The translations under genes and the position numbers were made by a program. A stretch of 64,000 bases of DNA, from contig CM053335.1 of NCBI GenBank assembly GCA_028583605.1, forward strand, positions 10,608,053 to 10,672,052, given 5' to 3'. Each line of letters begins with the position of its first letter. Position 1 is the stretch's first letter. Source of the DNA: Dastarcus helophoroides. Lineage: Eukaryota > Arthropoda > Insecta > Coleoptera > Bothrideridae. This document shows, piece after piece, positions 1 to 11,049 of the stretch. The notes below the pieces were generated by a model, which did no database searches, was not told the DNA's origin, and saw nothing but the letters and a program-made list of their open reading frames with translations.

Positions 1-380
1 ATAATGTGATTTATCTACATTTACCTTATACCAAAAGTTGATATTAATAGAGATACAGGGTGTCAAAGTTGAAACAAAAATTTCGATTTTTTCGTATAAT
101 TTTGGAACGAATTCGTAAGAAAGGCACAATATTTGGCACAAGAGAGTTTCCTAAGCCGACAAATTCTAATTTGCTAACATAGTACCAATAGTTGATAGGG
201 GGCGCTACCTGCGCCAACCTGCATAATTCTAAATCATCATAACTTTTTTGTGCACCCACGTATATTCATTTTAAATGAGTTATTTTATTTCCCCATCCTT
301 TTTACGTAAAAAAGGTGTACTTTCTGAAAGTTGATACGAGCAACCGTTTCCAAGATATTTGCTTTTAAAGCTTGACATGT
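1..380 (+). repeat. Left terminal inverted repeat
   Basis: Reverse complement of about 1052-1430. It contains the GC-rich block gggggcgctacctgcgcc at 199-216, which stands out from the AT-rich surroundings. Confidence 0.75.
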
Positions 381-1051
381 CTCGTTTTTAAATTACCAAG
401 ATATTAAATTTTCGAAGTAGGCTTGAAAAAAAAAGCAATCATAAGGCAGCTTTAAAACTAATTAATGTCAAATATTACTTTGCTAATAATAATATTATCT
501 AAATTTTGAAAATCTTAATAAAGAAAATCCAAAAAATTAAGACGTAATTTATTTTCTAACATAGAGATGTGAGATATGGTCTCTGAGTCCGCACAAGAAA
601 ATTTTAATAGTCTGGGTGGTCAAAGCGGATATTTGGAGATAAATTTCAATGAAGGACAGCCAGATTTTTAATTGTTTACAATCCCTTTACATGAAAAAGG
701 TCATTTTCCACATATTTATTTTTGAAAATAAATTTTGTTTTGGTATTTTATTTAAATTTGCTTTAGAAATTTAAAAAATATGTGTATAATAATGTCAATA
801 GAGTAATATTTAATATAAACTATTTTAGAGTCAGTTTTATTACTTTTATTTTGAAACCTACTGCGAAAAATTCACATTTACATAAGGATTCTATAATGCA
901 CAGACCAATAGGTTTGAACATTTATTAGATTCGAAGTTTGGAAACCAAATACCGGTTTCGATCTTGTTAGATCTCGTCAGGGCTGCATGAATTTGTAGTC
1001 TAGGTTGCATTCTTCTTGCATACGACATTTACATAACTTAAAATAAACGTA

Positions 1052-1430
1052 CGGTAAACTTTAAAGGCAAATATCTTGAAAACGGTTGCTTGTATCAACA
1101 TTTAGAAAGTATATCTTTTTTACGTAAAAAATATAGATACATTAAAATATTTATTTAAAATAAGTTTACATGAAGGCACAAAAAAGTTATGATGCTTTAG
1201 AATAAAACAAGGTAGCGCAGGTGGCGCCCCCTATGAGTTACTAACAATCTGTTAACAAATTCGAATTTCTTAACCAAAGAAACCCCCCTATACCAAATTT
1301 TTTGTTTATAGTGCAATGTGTTCATCAGTTATGCGAAAAAATCACAATTTTTTTTCAACTTTGACACTCTGTATCTCTGTTAATATCAACTTTTGGTATG
1401 AGGTAAATGTGGCTAAATCACGTTATTTTT
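1052..1430 (-). repeat. Right terminal inverted repeat
   Basis: Inverted partner of bases 1-380. The GC-rich block appears here as gcgcaggtggcgcccccta at about 1216-1234. The alignment runs up to atcacgttat at 1419-1428. Confidence 0.75.
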
Positions 1431-3500
1431 ATACTAAAAATTTGCTCTTGCTCTATGTACCATTACTTATGGTCCACACTGTATAAACATACGAAAATTT
1501 TTGAGAGAAAGAAAAATCGAATTTTTTTAAGAAAATTAGAATTTAAAAAAGTCGTCATTTCCAGAAGTAAATACTCAAAATTTCCACAAAGGGAAATACA
1601 ACAAATTTGGAATTTATCAATGAATTATTCAAACAAAAATCAAAATTTTTCTTAAAGTAGAATTTTTTAAAATGAAGCGAAATTTTGCAATACAACCATC
1701 TTGATAAAAAGATGAAATTTTGAAGAAAATAAAAAAGTTGAAATATTTAAAGCAAAGTTGAAAGTTCTGAAAAAAGTCGAAATTTTATAGATTCGTAAAA
1801 AGCTAAAATTTTCAATAGTCGTCTTTAAAGGAAGTAAAATATTTCAATTAGCGAAAGTCAAAATTTGTAAAAATGTGGACATTTTGAAATTTTTTTACAT
1901 ATTTAAGTTGAATTTTTGAGAATTTTCCAATTTTTAACAACGTCGGATTTCTCGAAAAATTTCGAAAGTATTCAAAAAAGATACTGATTTAAACAAGTGG
2001 AAATTTTCAGAGATTCCTAATTTAAAACAAGTTAGAATTTTGCAAAAAAATTAAGAAATAAAAATTCTGCATGAAATTCAAATTTTCAAAAAAAAAGGTT
2101 TTATGTTCAATCCACTCGCAAATGATAGCCCTATTATGCCTTCAAAGCACCGCAAGTTAAGGTAAATTGAGAATAGTAAGTACAATATCGAAACAAACGA
2201 GTCAAAATTTATTTAAAAAGTGAAGCTTAACTTCGAAATGTTGACGATAAAAAAATCAACATTTTGAAGAAATAAATAATTTTCAAATATAAATTTCAAA
2301 AATATGCAAAATTTTTTAAAAAGGACAAATATTAAAAAACTTCAACTTGCCAAAATTGTCGAATTTTTTAAAGCAAAAATTTTTAAAAAGAGTCAAAGTT
2401 CTCAAAAATGTATAAAACATTTTTCAATCTGTTAAAAACGCACGTAAAATTCAACAACAAAAAAATCCAAATTTTCATTTTCAAAGACATTTATCGAATT
2501 AGTCAAAATTTTGCATTTGCCTCCAAACTTTGATTTTTTTTCATAAATTTCTCCTTTGAAAGTAAAAATTATTGAAATTTTCAGGTATGTAGATATTTTT
2601 TAAATATCAAAATTTGGGTTTTAAGTTTTTTAATTTTTCATATTCCTAAAAAAGTCGGGTTTTTAAAAGAAGTAAAGATGTTTAAAAAATTTCGCGATTT
2701 TTGAAAAAATGTAAAATTTACAAAAAAAAATCAAATTTGAGAGACAAACGCGAAATTTAAAAGAACAAAGTAAAGTCTGAAATAAAGAAAAATTAGAATT
2801 AGTTGAACTAGTCGATAATTTCAAAATAGAATATGAAAAAAATGAACAATAGGCTGCATATCTCAGTAAACATTTCAAATTCAATTCAATTCAAATTTTC
2901 AAAAATGTTAGATTCGTATATTCGTTTACGAAAGTTCAAATGATTAAAATATGTCTAAATTTTCAAAAAAAAGATGGCAAAATTTACAAAAAATCGAAAC
3001 TTCAAAAAAACGGCTCTAAAAACAAAAATCGAAATTTCTAAACAAAAGTAAAAAATTTTAAAAAGTAAAAAAATTTAAAAATTTCTAAAAAAGGCAAAAT
3101 TTTGATAAAAGTTAATATTATCAGAAAACTCTGGATTTTCGATGTAAAATTCGAAAGTTCCAAATACTCTAACAAGATCGAAATACATAAGACTCGAAAC
3201 TTCAAAAAGTCGTAATTTTTGGAAAAAAGTCAAAATTTTTAAAAAAGGTTAAAATTATCAAAAAAAGTCAAAATTTTCAACAAAAAAAAAGTTTAAACTT
3301 TGAGAAGTAGTTAAAACATGAAAATTTTTTAAATAAAGCGTGTATCTTGGAAAAGATAGAGGTTTTCCAAAATAACCACTGAGAATTCGAAAATTTCAAA
3401 AAGCAAAATTTCGCAAAAATAGTATTGTAATGCTCATTGGACAAAAATTTTACTTGTGGAGCCTAGATTTTCAAAAAATAGTGACTTTAATTCATGCAAC
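1431..3500. repeat. Degenerate A/T satellite, aaaagtcgaaatttt orientation
   Basis: Irregular reiteration of phrases such as aaaaagtcgaaattttgaaa, with no clear long period. In this stretch the plus strand carries the A-rich orientation of a phrase family that recurs through most of the window. Short frames here are low-complexity K/F/I-rich and not gene-like. A dispersed repeat fragment (about 2099-2156) interrupts it. Confidence 0.7.
2099..2156. repeat. Dispersed repeat fragment shared with 53079-53140
   Basis: The segment from ttatgttcaatccactc through attatgccttcaaagcaccgc is nearly identical to 53079-53140. Its base composition differs from the surrounding satellite. It is probably a fragment of an interspersed element of unknown class. 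Confidence 0.65.
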
Positions 3501-3712
3501 ATCTTATTTTAATGTTGAACTTTACACTTCTTCTTGCCGAATGCAATAAAAATGAGCTAAAATATGCGAAGTTATTAGAAATATGCCAGCATCTCGAAAA
3601 TATGCATTCATATGTAAGTTGCATATAATCCGCTCTCCAATAATCACCCATTTATAATACTTCGAATCCTTCTGAATTGTTACATATTTTTTTGAACATT
3701 TCGAGTTTATTG

Positions 3713-4752
3713 TTCTTTTTCTTTTTCTTCTTATTCTTCTTCTTTTCCTTCTCCTCATCCTTCTCCTTCTACTTCTTCTTTTCCTTCTCCTCCTTCTTCT
3801 CCTTCTCCTTCTCCTACTCCGTCTCCTTCCCTTTCTATTTCTCTTTCTCTTTCTCCTTCTTTTTCTCCCTCTCCTTCTCCTTCTCCTTTACCTTTTCCTT
3901 CTCCTTTACCTTCTCCTTTCCCTTTCCCTTCCCCTTTTTCTTCCCCTTTTCCTTCCTCTTCTCCTTCTCTTTCTCCATTTTCTTTTTTTTCTCCTTCCCC
4001 TTCTCCTTCCCCTTCCCCTTCTATCTCTTCTTTTTTTCTTCTTCTCCTTCTTCTTTTTCTTCTCCTTCTCCTTCTCCTTCTCCTTCTCCTTCTCCTTCTC
4101 CTTCTCCTTCTCCTTTTCCTTTTCCTTTTCCTTCTCCTTCTCCTTCTCCTTCTCTCTCTTCTTTTTCTTCTCCTTCTCCTTTTTCTTTTTCTTCTCCTTC
4201 TCCTCTCCTTCTCCTTCTCTTTCTCCTTCTTCTTTTCCTTCTCCTTCTCCTTCTCCTTCTCCTTTTCCTTCTCCTTCTCCTTTTTCGTCTCCTTCTCCTT
4301 CTCCTTATTCTTCTCCTTCCCCTTCTCTGTTTTCTTCTCCTTCTCCTTCTCCTTCTCCGTCTCCGTCTCCTTCTCCTTCTCCTTCTCCTCTCCTTCTCCT
4401 TCTCCTTCTCCTTCTCCTTCTCCTTCTCCTTCTCTGTTTTCTTCCCCTTCTTCTTCTTCTCTTTCTCCTTCTTCTCCTTCTCCTTCTTCTTCTGCTTCCC
4501 CTTTTCCTTCTCCTTTTCATTCTCCTTCTCTCTCTCCTTCTCCTTCTCCTTTTTCTTCTCCTTTCCTTTTCCTTCTCTTTCTCCTTCTCCTTCTTTTTCT
4601 CCTTTTCCTTCCCCTTCTGCTTCTCCTTCTCATTTTTCTTCTCTTTCTCCTTCTCCTTACTCTTCTCTTTCTCCTTCTCCTTCTCCTTCTTCTTCTCCTT
4701 CTTCTCCTCTTTCTCCTTCATTTTCTCCTTCTCCTACTTCTTCTCCTTCTTC
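3713..4752 (+). repeat. 1-kb polypyrimidine (CTCCTT/CTT) microsatellite
   Basis: About 1,040 nearly uninterrupted pyrimidines on the plus strand, mostly CTTCTC and CTCCTT hexamers and CTT triplets, with only a few purines. A 413-codon plus-strand frame (S/F/P/L only) and a 138-codon minus-strand frame (K/E/R only) are consequences of the repeat, not genes. On the minus strand the purine repeat starts immediately after the 3' tail of a non-LTR retrotransposon fragment, suggesting it grew from that element's GAA-rich tail. Long mirror-type polypurine/polypyrimidine tracts can form intramolecular triplexes; that is an inference here. Confidence 0.95.
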
Positions 4753-5021
4753 AGTAAGACTAATTGCCTGTCCATTCTGGATTTCTCTTATTGTTGCTCC
4801 TGTGAAAGCAACCGCCAGTTGTCCCACCATCGTTTCCGTGGTCTCCCTGGTGATCCGGTCCCTTGTGGCTTTCCGTTTCGTGCTATTTTCGCCAGCCTGT
4901 TGTCTGCCATTCGATTAACGTATTCATTATACTCTCGTCTTCTTCTTCTTCTTCTTGACCATCGTACTACACCTTCTACTTTACATTTTTTCCTGATTTG
5001 GACATTTCTCTGATTTGGCAT
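4753..5021 (-). pseudogene. 3'-terminal fragment of a non-LTR retrotransposon (RT C-terminal tail)
   Basis: Minus-strand codons in 4788-5021 give a 77-residue peptide ending with NRLAKIARNGKPQGTGSP, then GRPRKRWWDN and LLSQEQQ. The basic GRPRKRW block after an R-M-x-D-N-R-L segment is typical of the extreme C-terminus of insect non-LTR reverse transcriptases (RTE/CR1/I-like tails, often annotated as endonuclease-reverse transcriptase). RT, endonuclease and all upstream sequence are missing, as expected from 5' truncation. A run of seven arginines from a CTT microsatellite (about 4939-4958) interrupts it. Downstream in its own orientation, a short UTR leads straight into the GAA/GGAGAA repeat, the usual kind of 3' tail. 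The clade assignment is uncertain. Confidence 0.55.
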
Positions 5022-5072
5022 TCCTCTGTCACATTGTGTATCCTGCTATTTTTCACAAAATTATTATTTTAA

Positions 5073-5263
5073 GGATGCGTTTAGATTAGACACTTTATTT
5101 CGCACATTTCTCTCTGACATAAGTGTCAACTATGGTGAGAGAACCTTATCTGCACAGCTGGGGGGAGATACCTTCTCTCAGGATAGTTGAACTTATGTCA
5201 GAGAGTAATAAATTTTATGTCGGAGAGAAATGTAGGGAGTAAAATGTCTAGTATAAATGCACC
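5073..5263. mobile_element. ~190-bp palindromic MITE
   Basis: Most of the segment folds on itself. The left arm (GGATGCGTTTAGATTAGACA, then CACATTTCTCTCTGACATAAGT, CAACTAT, GAGAGAA) is matched in reverse complement by the right arm, which ends GTCTAGTATAAATGCACC. The 5' flank ends TTAA (5069-5072); the 3' flank starts ATAA, so a TTAA duplication with one change is possible but not proven. There is no coding capacity. The superfamily is unknown. Confidence 0.65.
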
Positions 5264-7110
5264 ATAATAAAAAATGACGAGATTCCGAAATATGATAATT
5301 TTTGAATCAAAAGACCAAAAATTCTGAGAATAAAGCCGAATTTTAAGAAAAATCCTATTTGAGGAGAAAAGAACAAAATTTCGAGAAAAAGATGAAAAAA
5401 GTTGAAATATTTAGAAACTTTGGGAATTCAGCCAAAATTTCTGGAAATTCAAATTTTAAAAGATCTAAATTTTTAGGAAAAAAACGTAAAATAAAGGAAT
5501 TCCGAAAAAAACAATTCGACTTTTTTTCAAAACTCTTAGTTTTTAAAAAATCGCATTTTTTAAAAATTTCCACTTGAAATTTTAGAAATTTTTTTGAAAT
5601 TGTCACTGTTTTTTTAAAACCTTTACCTTTTTCAAAATATTCACTTTTTTTTTAAATTTGCAACGCTGTTAAAACTTTTTGACTATTTCTGGAAGTTTTG
5701 ACTTTTTGTTTTAAATTTCGACTCTTTCTAAAAGTTTTAACCTTTATGCAGTAAACTAGACTTTTGTTTAAAAGACTGAAACATTCGACTCTTTTTTGAA
5801 AATTCTGATGTATTTGAAAAATTGAATTTAAAAAAAATCGACTTTTGATATTTTCGACCTTTTTTCAGAAGTTTCATTTATTGTTTGTTTTTGGAAACCT
5901 TCACCTTTATCAAGATATCCACTTTTTTAAAAAATTTGCATCCTTAATCAAATTTTGGACTATTTCTAGAAGTTAGGACTCTTTTTTAAACTTGGATCCT
6001 TTTTTTTCAAAAATTACGACCTTTTTTTTGAAGTTTTGACTTTTATATAGTAAATTAGACTTTTAATTCAATCATCGAAAAATTCGACTTTTTTTCAAAA
6101 CTCTTAGTTTTTAAAAATCGCATTTTTTAAAAATTTCCACTTGAAATTTTAGAAATTTTTTTGAAATTGTCACTGTTTTTTTAAAACCTTTACCTTTACC
6201 AAAATATTCACTTTTTTTTTAATTCTTTCTAGAAATAGTCCAAAAAAATTTCTAACTTCTTTTAGGACTTTTTTTAAACTTGAATCTTTTTATTTACAAA
6301 AATTTCGACTCTTTCTTGAAGTTATGACCTTTATGTAATAAACTGGACTTTTACTTAAAAAATTTTAAAAAATTTGGAAAACTCAGTTTTTTACTAAATG
6401 TATAGTTTTAAAATTCCATTTTTAAAATCTTTAAATTTTTTTCAGAATTTTCACTTCCTATTTTTCAAAATACCCACTTTTTAAAAAAAAATTGCATCTT
6501 CGTTCAAATATTTAAATACTTCTGGAAGTTCGGACTTTTTTTTAGATAATGTTGACCTTTTTTCAAACATTTCGATCTTTTTTAGACCTTCCCGGGCTTT
6601 TATTTGAATAAGTAAAAAATTCAACTATTTTTGTAAATTCTCAGTTTCTTGAAAAATTGCATTTTTTTCAAAATTTTCACTTTTGAAATTTTCGAAAATT
6701 TTTCAAAATTTTGATGGTTTTTCTTTTAAACCTTTTTGTTTTTCAAAATACTTTTCTTGAGCATTTGCATCGTTCAAACTTATGACCATTTCTCGAAGTT
6801 TTGACTTTTGAAAAATTCGACCCTTTTTTTTTTAATTTGTACTTTTTTCGAACTTTTGACCTTTAAGTGTGTAGTAAATTGGAATGTTATTTAAATAATT
6901 GAAAAATTCAACTTTTTTTAAAAATTCCTTTTTTTAAAGAAATGATATTTTGCAAAATTTTGACTTACAATTTTTGCACTTCAGAATATTCACTTCTTTT
7001 GGAAATTTTTAAATATTTTATTATTAAATTTAGACTTTTGCTCACTTTTTTCAACTTTTTTTTTTCAAAATTTCCACCTTTTTCCAAAATTTTCCTAGTT
7101 TTTGCATGGG
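5264..7110. repeat. Degenerate A/T satellite, mostly tttcgactttttc orientation
   Basis: After a short A-rich-orientation stretch (to about 5510) the plus strand reads tttttcaaaattttgactttt-like phrases. A segment around 5515-5640 (cgactttttttcaaaactcttag and following) is repeated almost exactly at about 6085-6215, a local duplication about 570 bp apart. Short F/L/K-rich frames here are not genes. Confidence 0.7.
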
Positions 7111-7159
7111 CGGGTTATTGATTTTTATATTTTTTTCGATTAATCAATTTTTGTTGACT

Positions 7160-7345
7160 AAAAAAAGTAGAACAAAGGTCCTCAATTTATATTTTCGTAT
7201 TTTAACCAACCAATTTTAATTGACCAAGAAGAGAAAAAAAAGGTCCTCAAGTTATATTTTCGTATTTCGCCCAAGCAATTTTTGTCGAGGACCAAAAAAG
7301 AATCTTCGATTTCTATTTTCCTATTTCGACCTTTTGTTGACTAAA
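7160..7345. repeat. Short tandem repeat, ~66-bp unit, about three copies
   Basis: The phrase gtcctcaatttatattttcg recurs at about 7178 and 7243 and, more diverged, near 7303. Each is followed by tattt, then a ccaa or cgacc stretch and aattttt-gttgac. Confidence 0.6.
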
Positions 7346-7369
7346 AGTAATCAATAAGGATTCTTCTCG

Positions 7370-8130
7370 ATCGCTTGCATTTAATTTTATCGCTGACTCT
7401 CGCCTTACATAATTTATACACCCTCTAATACTGGGCTACATTTACCTGCAAAAGAGCTGCCATAATTAAACGATTAATGTAACTTACGAGAGTAGAATGT
7501 TAAAACGCTCTTTGCGTTTTTCATCATCCAAATTAACGAAGTCATTTACGTGCAACGGCACGTGAAAATATAAAAAATTGGAACGACTTTGGTGGCATTT
7601 CATCCGCGTTATTAGCGCCCTTTAATTAAAATTCACTCCACCTTTGAAGTGAATTGTGTTGAAAAATAATAAATTATCACCGATGAACGAGCTTAAAGGG
7701 GTACGTTTTGATAACGAATTCAGTATCGCCCGTTAGGGAAAAATGTTTTTCTAAGTGATATTCTGTTGGGAAGTGCAGCTTGTTTTCCGCCCCAGTAAAT
7801 GTTGACTTTCCAAGCTTCTTATAATTTCTCTAAAAAGTCGGTCCCACCTGCTAAGAGCTGTTTCAATATCTATGTCAACGTCGGAAAAGTATTGGAAAAG
7901 TTTGGCCAGGTGGTTGTTTCAGGATATAAATTTAAATGCACTCGAGGAAGGTGCGTATACTAATTTATCTTAGTTTAGAACTACACGACAGTAGATTGAG
8001 CTATTTCCACCAAAATCAGAAGAAACGAAAACGGTTCATTAGCCAAACTGTTGAGAGCGAGCTAAAAAACGAAAAAAAAAACGGGGTCGCAGAATTATCT
8101 CCCTCTTGCTCAATGTTATGTATATCATTA
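7370..8130. other. Non-repetitive island
   Basis: Complexity and GC rise relative to the flanking satellite. I find no convincing open frame (the 67-codon frame at 7936-8139 has no recognisable motif), no splice-bounded exon and no RNA gene. It holds several ATTA-core stretches (for example around 7466-7480 and 7624-7634), which are expected often at this composition. Confidence 0.5.
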
Positions 8131-8133
8131 GAT

Positions 8134-9125
8134 TTATGAGAACACGAAATACAATTTCCAGTGTCTTTTATTAAGTGTAAAGCAGGAACATTTAAAAAGA
8201 ATGTTCCTGCTTAAAAAAATAATACTGGCCTTTTCAAAAATGTTAATAAATATAGATTTTTGTTCGTATTTTTCCTCACAAAATTTATACACTTTAATTT
8301 TTTTAATTATGGTTTGTTCTTGAAATTTGAATTTTAACCCTTTGACGACCTGCCGCACTATTTTATGCCATAGTTTAACGTTTGACGTCTAGAAGCTGTG
8401 AAGAAATTAACTTTTTTTAACATTTTCGATATCTTTTTTAAATGTTGGTAAAAAAACCGACTTCTATAATAATTTGTTCTAAATTTAGACTTTCTTTGTT
8501 AAAAATATCGACTTTTTTACATAATTGAAATTTGAGCATAAATTTTAGTTTTATTCTTTTTCTGAACCTTTCGACTCTTTAAAAAATATTTTGATTCTTT
8601 TTTAAGCTTTGATCGACTGCAAATCTCAACCCTTTTCAAAATCGTTATTTTTTTCGATAACTGTCTCATGGAAAAATGCTCCTGCTTAAAAAAAATAATA
8701 CTGGCCTCTTTAAAAATGGTAATAAATACAGATTTTTGTTCGCATTTTTTCTCACAAAATTTATACACTTTTTAAAATTATGGTTTGTTCTCGAAATTTG
8801 AATTTTAACCCTTTGACGACGTGCTGCACTATTTTATGCCATAGTTTAACGTTTGACATTTAGAAGCTGTGAAGAAATTAACTTTTTTTTAACATTTTCT
8901 ATAAATTTTTTAAATGTTGTTAAAAAAACCGGCTTCTATAATAATTTGTTCTAAATTTAGACTTTCTTTGTTAAAAATGTCGACTTTTTTACATAATTGA
9001 AATTTGAGCATAAATGTTAGTTTGATTCTTTTTCTGAACCTTTCGACTTTTTAAAAAGATATTTTGATTCTTTTTTAAATTTTGATCGACTGCAAATCTT
9101 AACCCCTTTCAAAATCGTTATTTTT
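8134..9125. repeat. Tandem duplication, ~475-bp unit, two copies
   Basis: The block beginning with cctgcttaaaaaaataata at 8206 recurs at 8681. It includes a shared higher-GC segment (ccctttgacgac, gcactattttatgccatag, agaagctgtgaagaaatt) at about 8338-8408 and 8811-8878. Divergence between copies is moderate. Confidence 0.8.
8180..8212. repeat. Perfect 13-bp stem hairpin
   Basis: AAGCAGGAACATT (8180-8192) and its exact reverse complement (8200-8212) flank a 7-nt loop. Only the right half is retained, imperfectly, in the second copy of the tandem duplication near 8676-8688. Confidence 0.8.
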
Positions 9126-10750
9126 TTTGAAAACTCTGTCTCAAGGAAAACCTCAATCTTTTTTAAAATTCCGATTAGGAAAAAATCCAACTTTTTTAAA
9201 ACAACTGTTTTTTGAAAATTTCAAATTTAAAATAAAACAACTTACTAGAACATGTTCACGTGTTTCTTGTTTTTTATTAAAAATTTCAAACCTTTTTAAA
9301 ATTTCGACATTTAAAAATCCTTTTTTTTTAATTTTCATGTTTTCTTAATGTTTGCTTTTTTCTTAAAATTTTGCTTATTCTGGAAATTTCTGTTCTTATT
9401 TCAAAATTTCCAATTTTTGAAAATTTTCTAACTTATTTTAAAAAGTTTCACTTTTTTTTTGAGATTTCGGCTATCCTTTCAAAATTTTATTTTACTTATT
9501 TTGAAAACTCCAACTTGAAATTTCGACTTTTTCTGGAAATTGTAATTTTATTTTTTAAAAATCACAGTTACTTTCTATATTTTATACTTCGTCTTGAAAT
9601 TTTGACTTTTTGTGGCTTTCGAAAACTTTTTGATATTTTTTAATGAAAATTTAGACCTTTGTCAAAAGATGGACTTTTTTTTGTAAATAATTCTGGCTCT
9701 TTTCGAAATGATGACTCTTTCACATTAGTTTTATTTTTTTCCGAAGTATTCAATTTTTATGAAAATAACTTTAAATTTTGACCGAATGCAAAGCTCAACC
9801 TTCTTCAAAATCGTTATCTTTTTTTTTTAAAAAATTCTGTCTTATTGAAAACCTCGATCTTTTTTAAAATTCTGATTATAAAAAAATCCAACTTTTTCAA
9901 GACAACAGTTTTTTGAAAATTTCAAATTTAAAATAAAACAACTTAATAGAAAATTTTCACGTGTTTCTTGTTTTTTATTAAAAATTTCGAACCTTTTCAA
10001 AATTTTGAATTTAAAAATCTTTTATTTTAATTTTTATTTTTTCGTAATGTTGGCTTTTTTTTTAAAATTGTGCTTATTCTGGAAATTTCTGTTCTTATTT
10101 CAAAATTTCCAATTTTCGAATATCTTAAAAAGTTTTACTTTTTTTTTGAGATTTCAGCTATTCTTTCAAAATTTTATTTTACTTGTCTTGAAAACCTCAA
10201 CTCAAAATTTCGACTTTTTCTGGCAATTGTCATTTTATTTTGAAAAAATCACAGTTACTTTCTAAATTTTATATCTTGTCTTGAAATTTCGACTTTTTGT
10301 GGCTCTCGAAAACTTTTTGATATTTTTTAATGAAAATTTAGACCTTTGTCAAAAGATGGACTTTTTTTGTAAATAATTCTGCCTCTTTTGGAAACGATGA
10401 CTCTTTCACATTATTTTTATTTTTTTTCCGAAGTATTCGATTTTTATGAAAATAACGACTTTAAATTTTGATCGACTGCAAAGCTCAATCTTCTTCAAAA
10501 TCGTTATCTTTTTTTTCAAAAATTCTGTATCATTGAAAACCTCGACCTTTTTTAAAATTCTGATTATAAAAAAATCCAAGTTTTTTAAGACAACCGGTTT
10601 TAGAAAATTTCAAATTTAAAATAAAACAACTTACTACAAAATGTTCACATATTTCTTGTTTTTTATTAAACATTTCGTTGTTTTAAAATTTCGACATTTA
10701 AAAATATTTTTTTTTAAATTTTTTTAATGTAGGTTGTTTTTTTCAAAACT
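9125..10750. repeat. Tandem repeat, ~700-bp unit, about 2.3 copies
   Basis: The phrase aaaacctcaatcttttttaa near 9147 recurs near 9848 and 10536, each followed by ccaacttttt, acaaca/acaacc, tcaaatttaaaataaaacaa and the same higher-order order of phrases. F/L-rich frames such as 9371-9643 and 10005-10265 are equivalent positions of the repeat, not genes. Confidence 0.75.
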
Positions 10751-11049
10751 TTGCTTATTCTGGAAATTTCTATTCCTATTTCCAATTTTATGCAATTTTG
10801 TAAATTATTTTAAAAAGATCCCCTTTTTTTGAGATATCAACTGTTCTTTCAAAATTTTATTTTACTTATTTTGAAAATTATAACTCAAAATTTTGATTTT
10901 TCCTGGAAGTTTTTACTTTATTTATAAAAAAATATAGTTGCTTTCTAAATAATGTACTTTGTCTTGAAATTTTGACTTTTTGTAGCTTTTCAAAACTTTT
11001 TGAAATTTTTTTGGTGAAAATTTAGGCTTTTGTGAAAAGGTGGACTTTT

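Larger units (their letters stand above)
1..1430. mobile_element. Foldback-like element with ~380-bp terminal inverted repeats
   Basis: Bases 1-380 are repeated in reverse complement at about 1052-1430. The shared blocks include ACCAAAAGTTGATATTAA, TGTCAAAGTTGAAA, a GGGGGCGC-ACCTGCG block, AAAAGTTATGATG-type sequence, TTTTTTACGTAAAAAA and GCAACCGTTTTCAAGATATTTG. The arms differ by scattered substitutions and small indels, so the insertion is old. The interior (about 380-1052) has no long open frame and no transposase motif that I can see. The left end is cut by the window, so the true terminus and target-site duplication cannot be read. The 71-codon minus-strand frame at 44-259 lies inside the left arm and is not a gene. 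The class is unknown; a non-autonomous DNA transposon or foldback element is the simplest reading. Confidence 0.75.

Noticed and set aside
3677..4918. 413-codon S/F/P/L frame and 138-codon K/E/R minus-strand frame
   Set aside because: Direct translation of a polypyrimidine microsatellite; no protein-like composition.
5073..5263. TTAA-specific (piggyBac-type) element
   Set aside because: Only the left flank has TTAA; the right flank reads ATAA, and the termini do not clearly match that superfamily, so no class was assigned.
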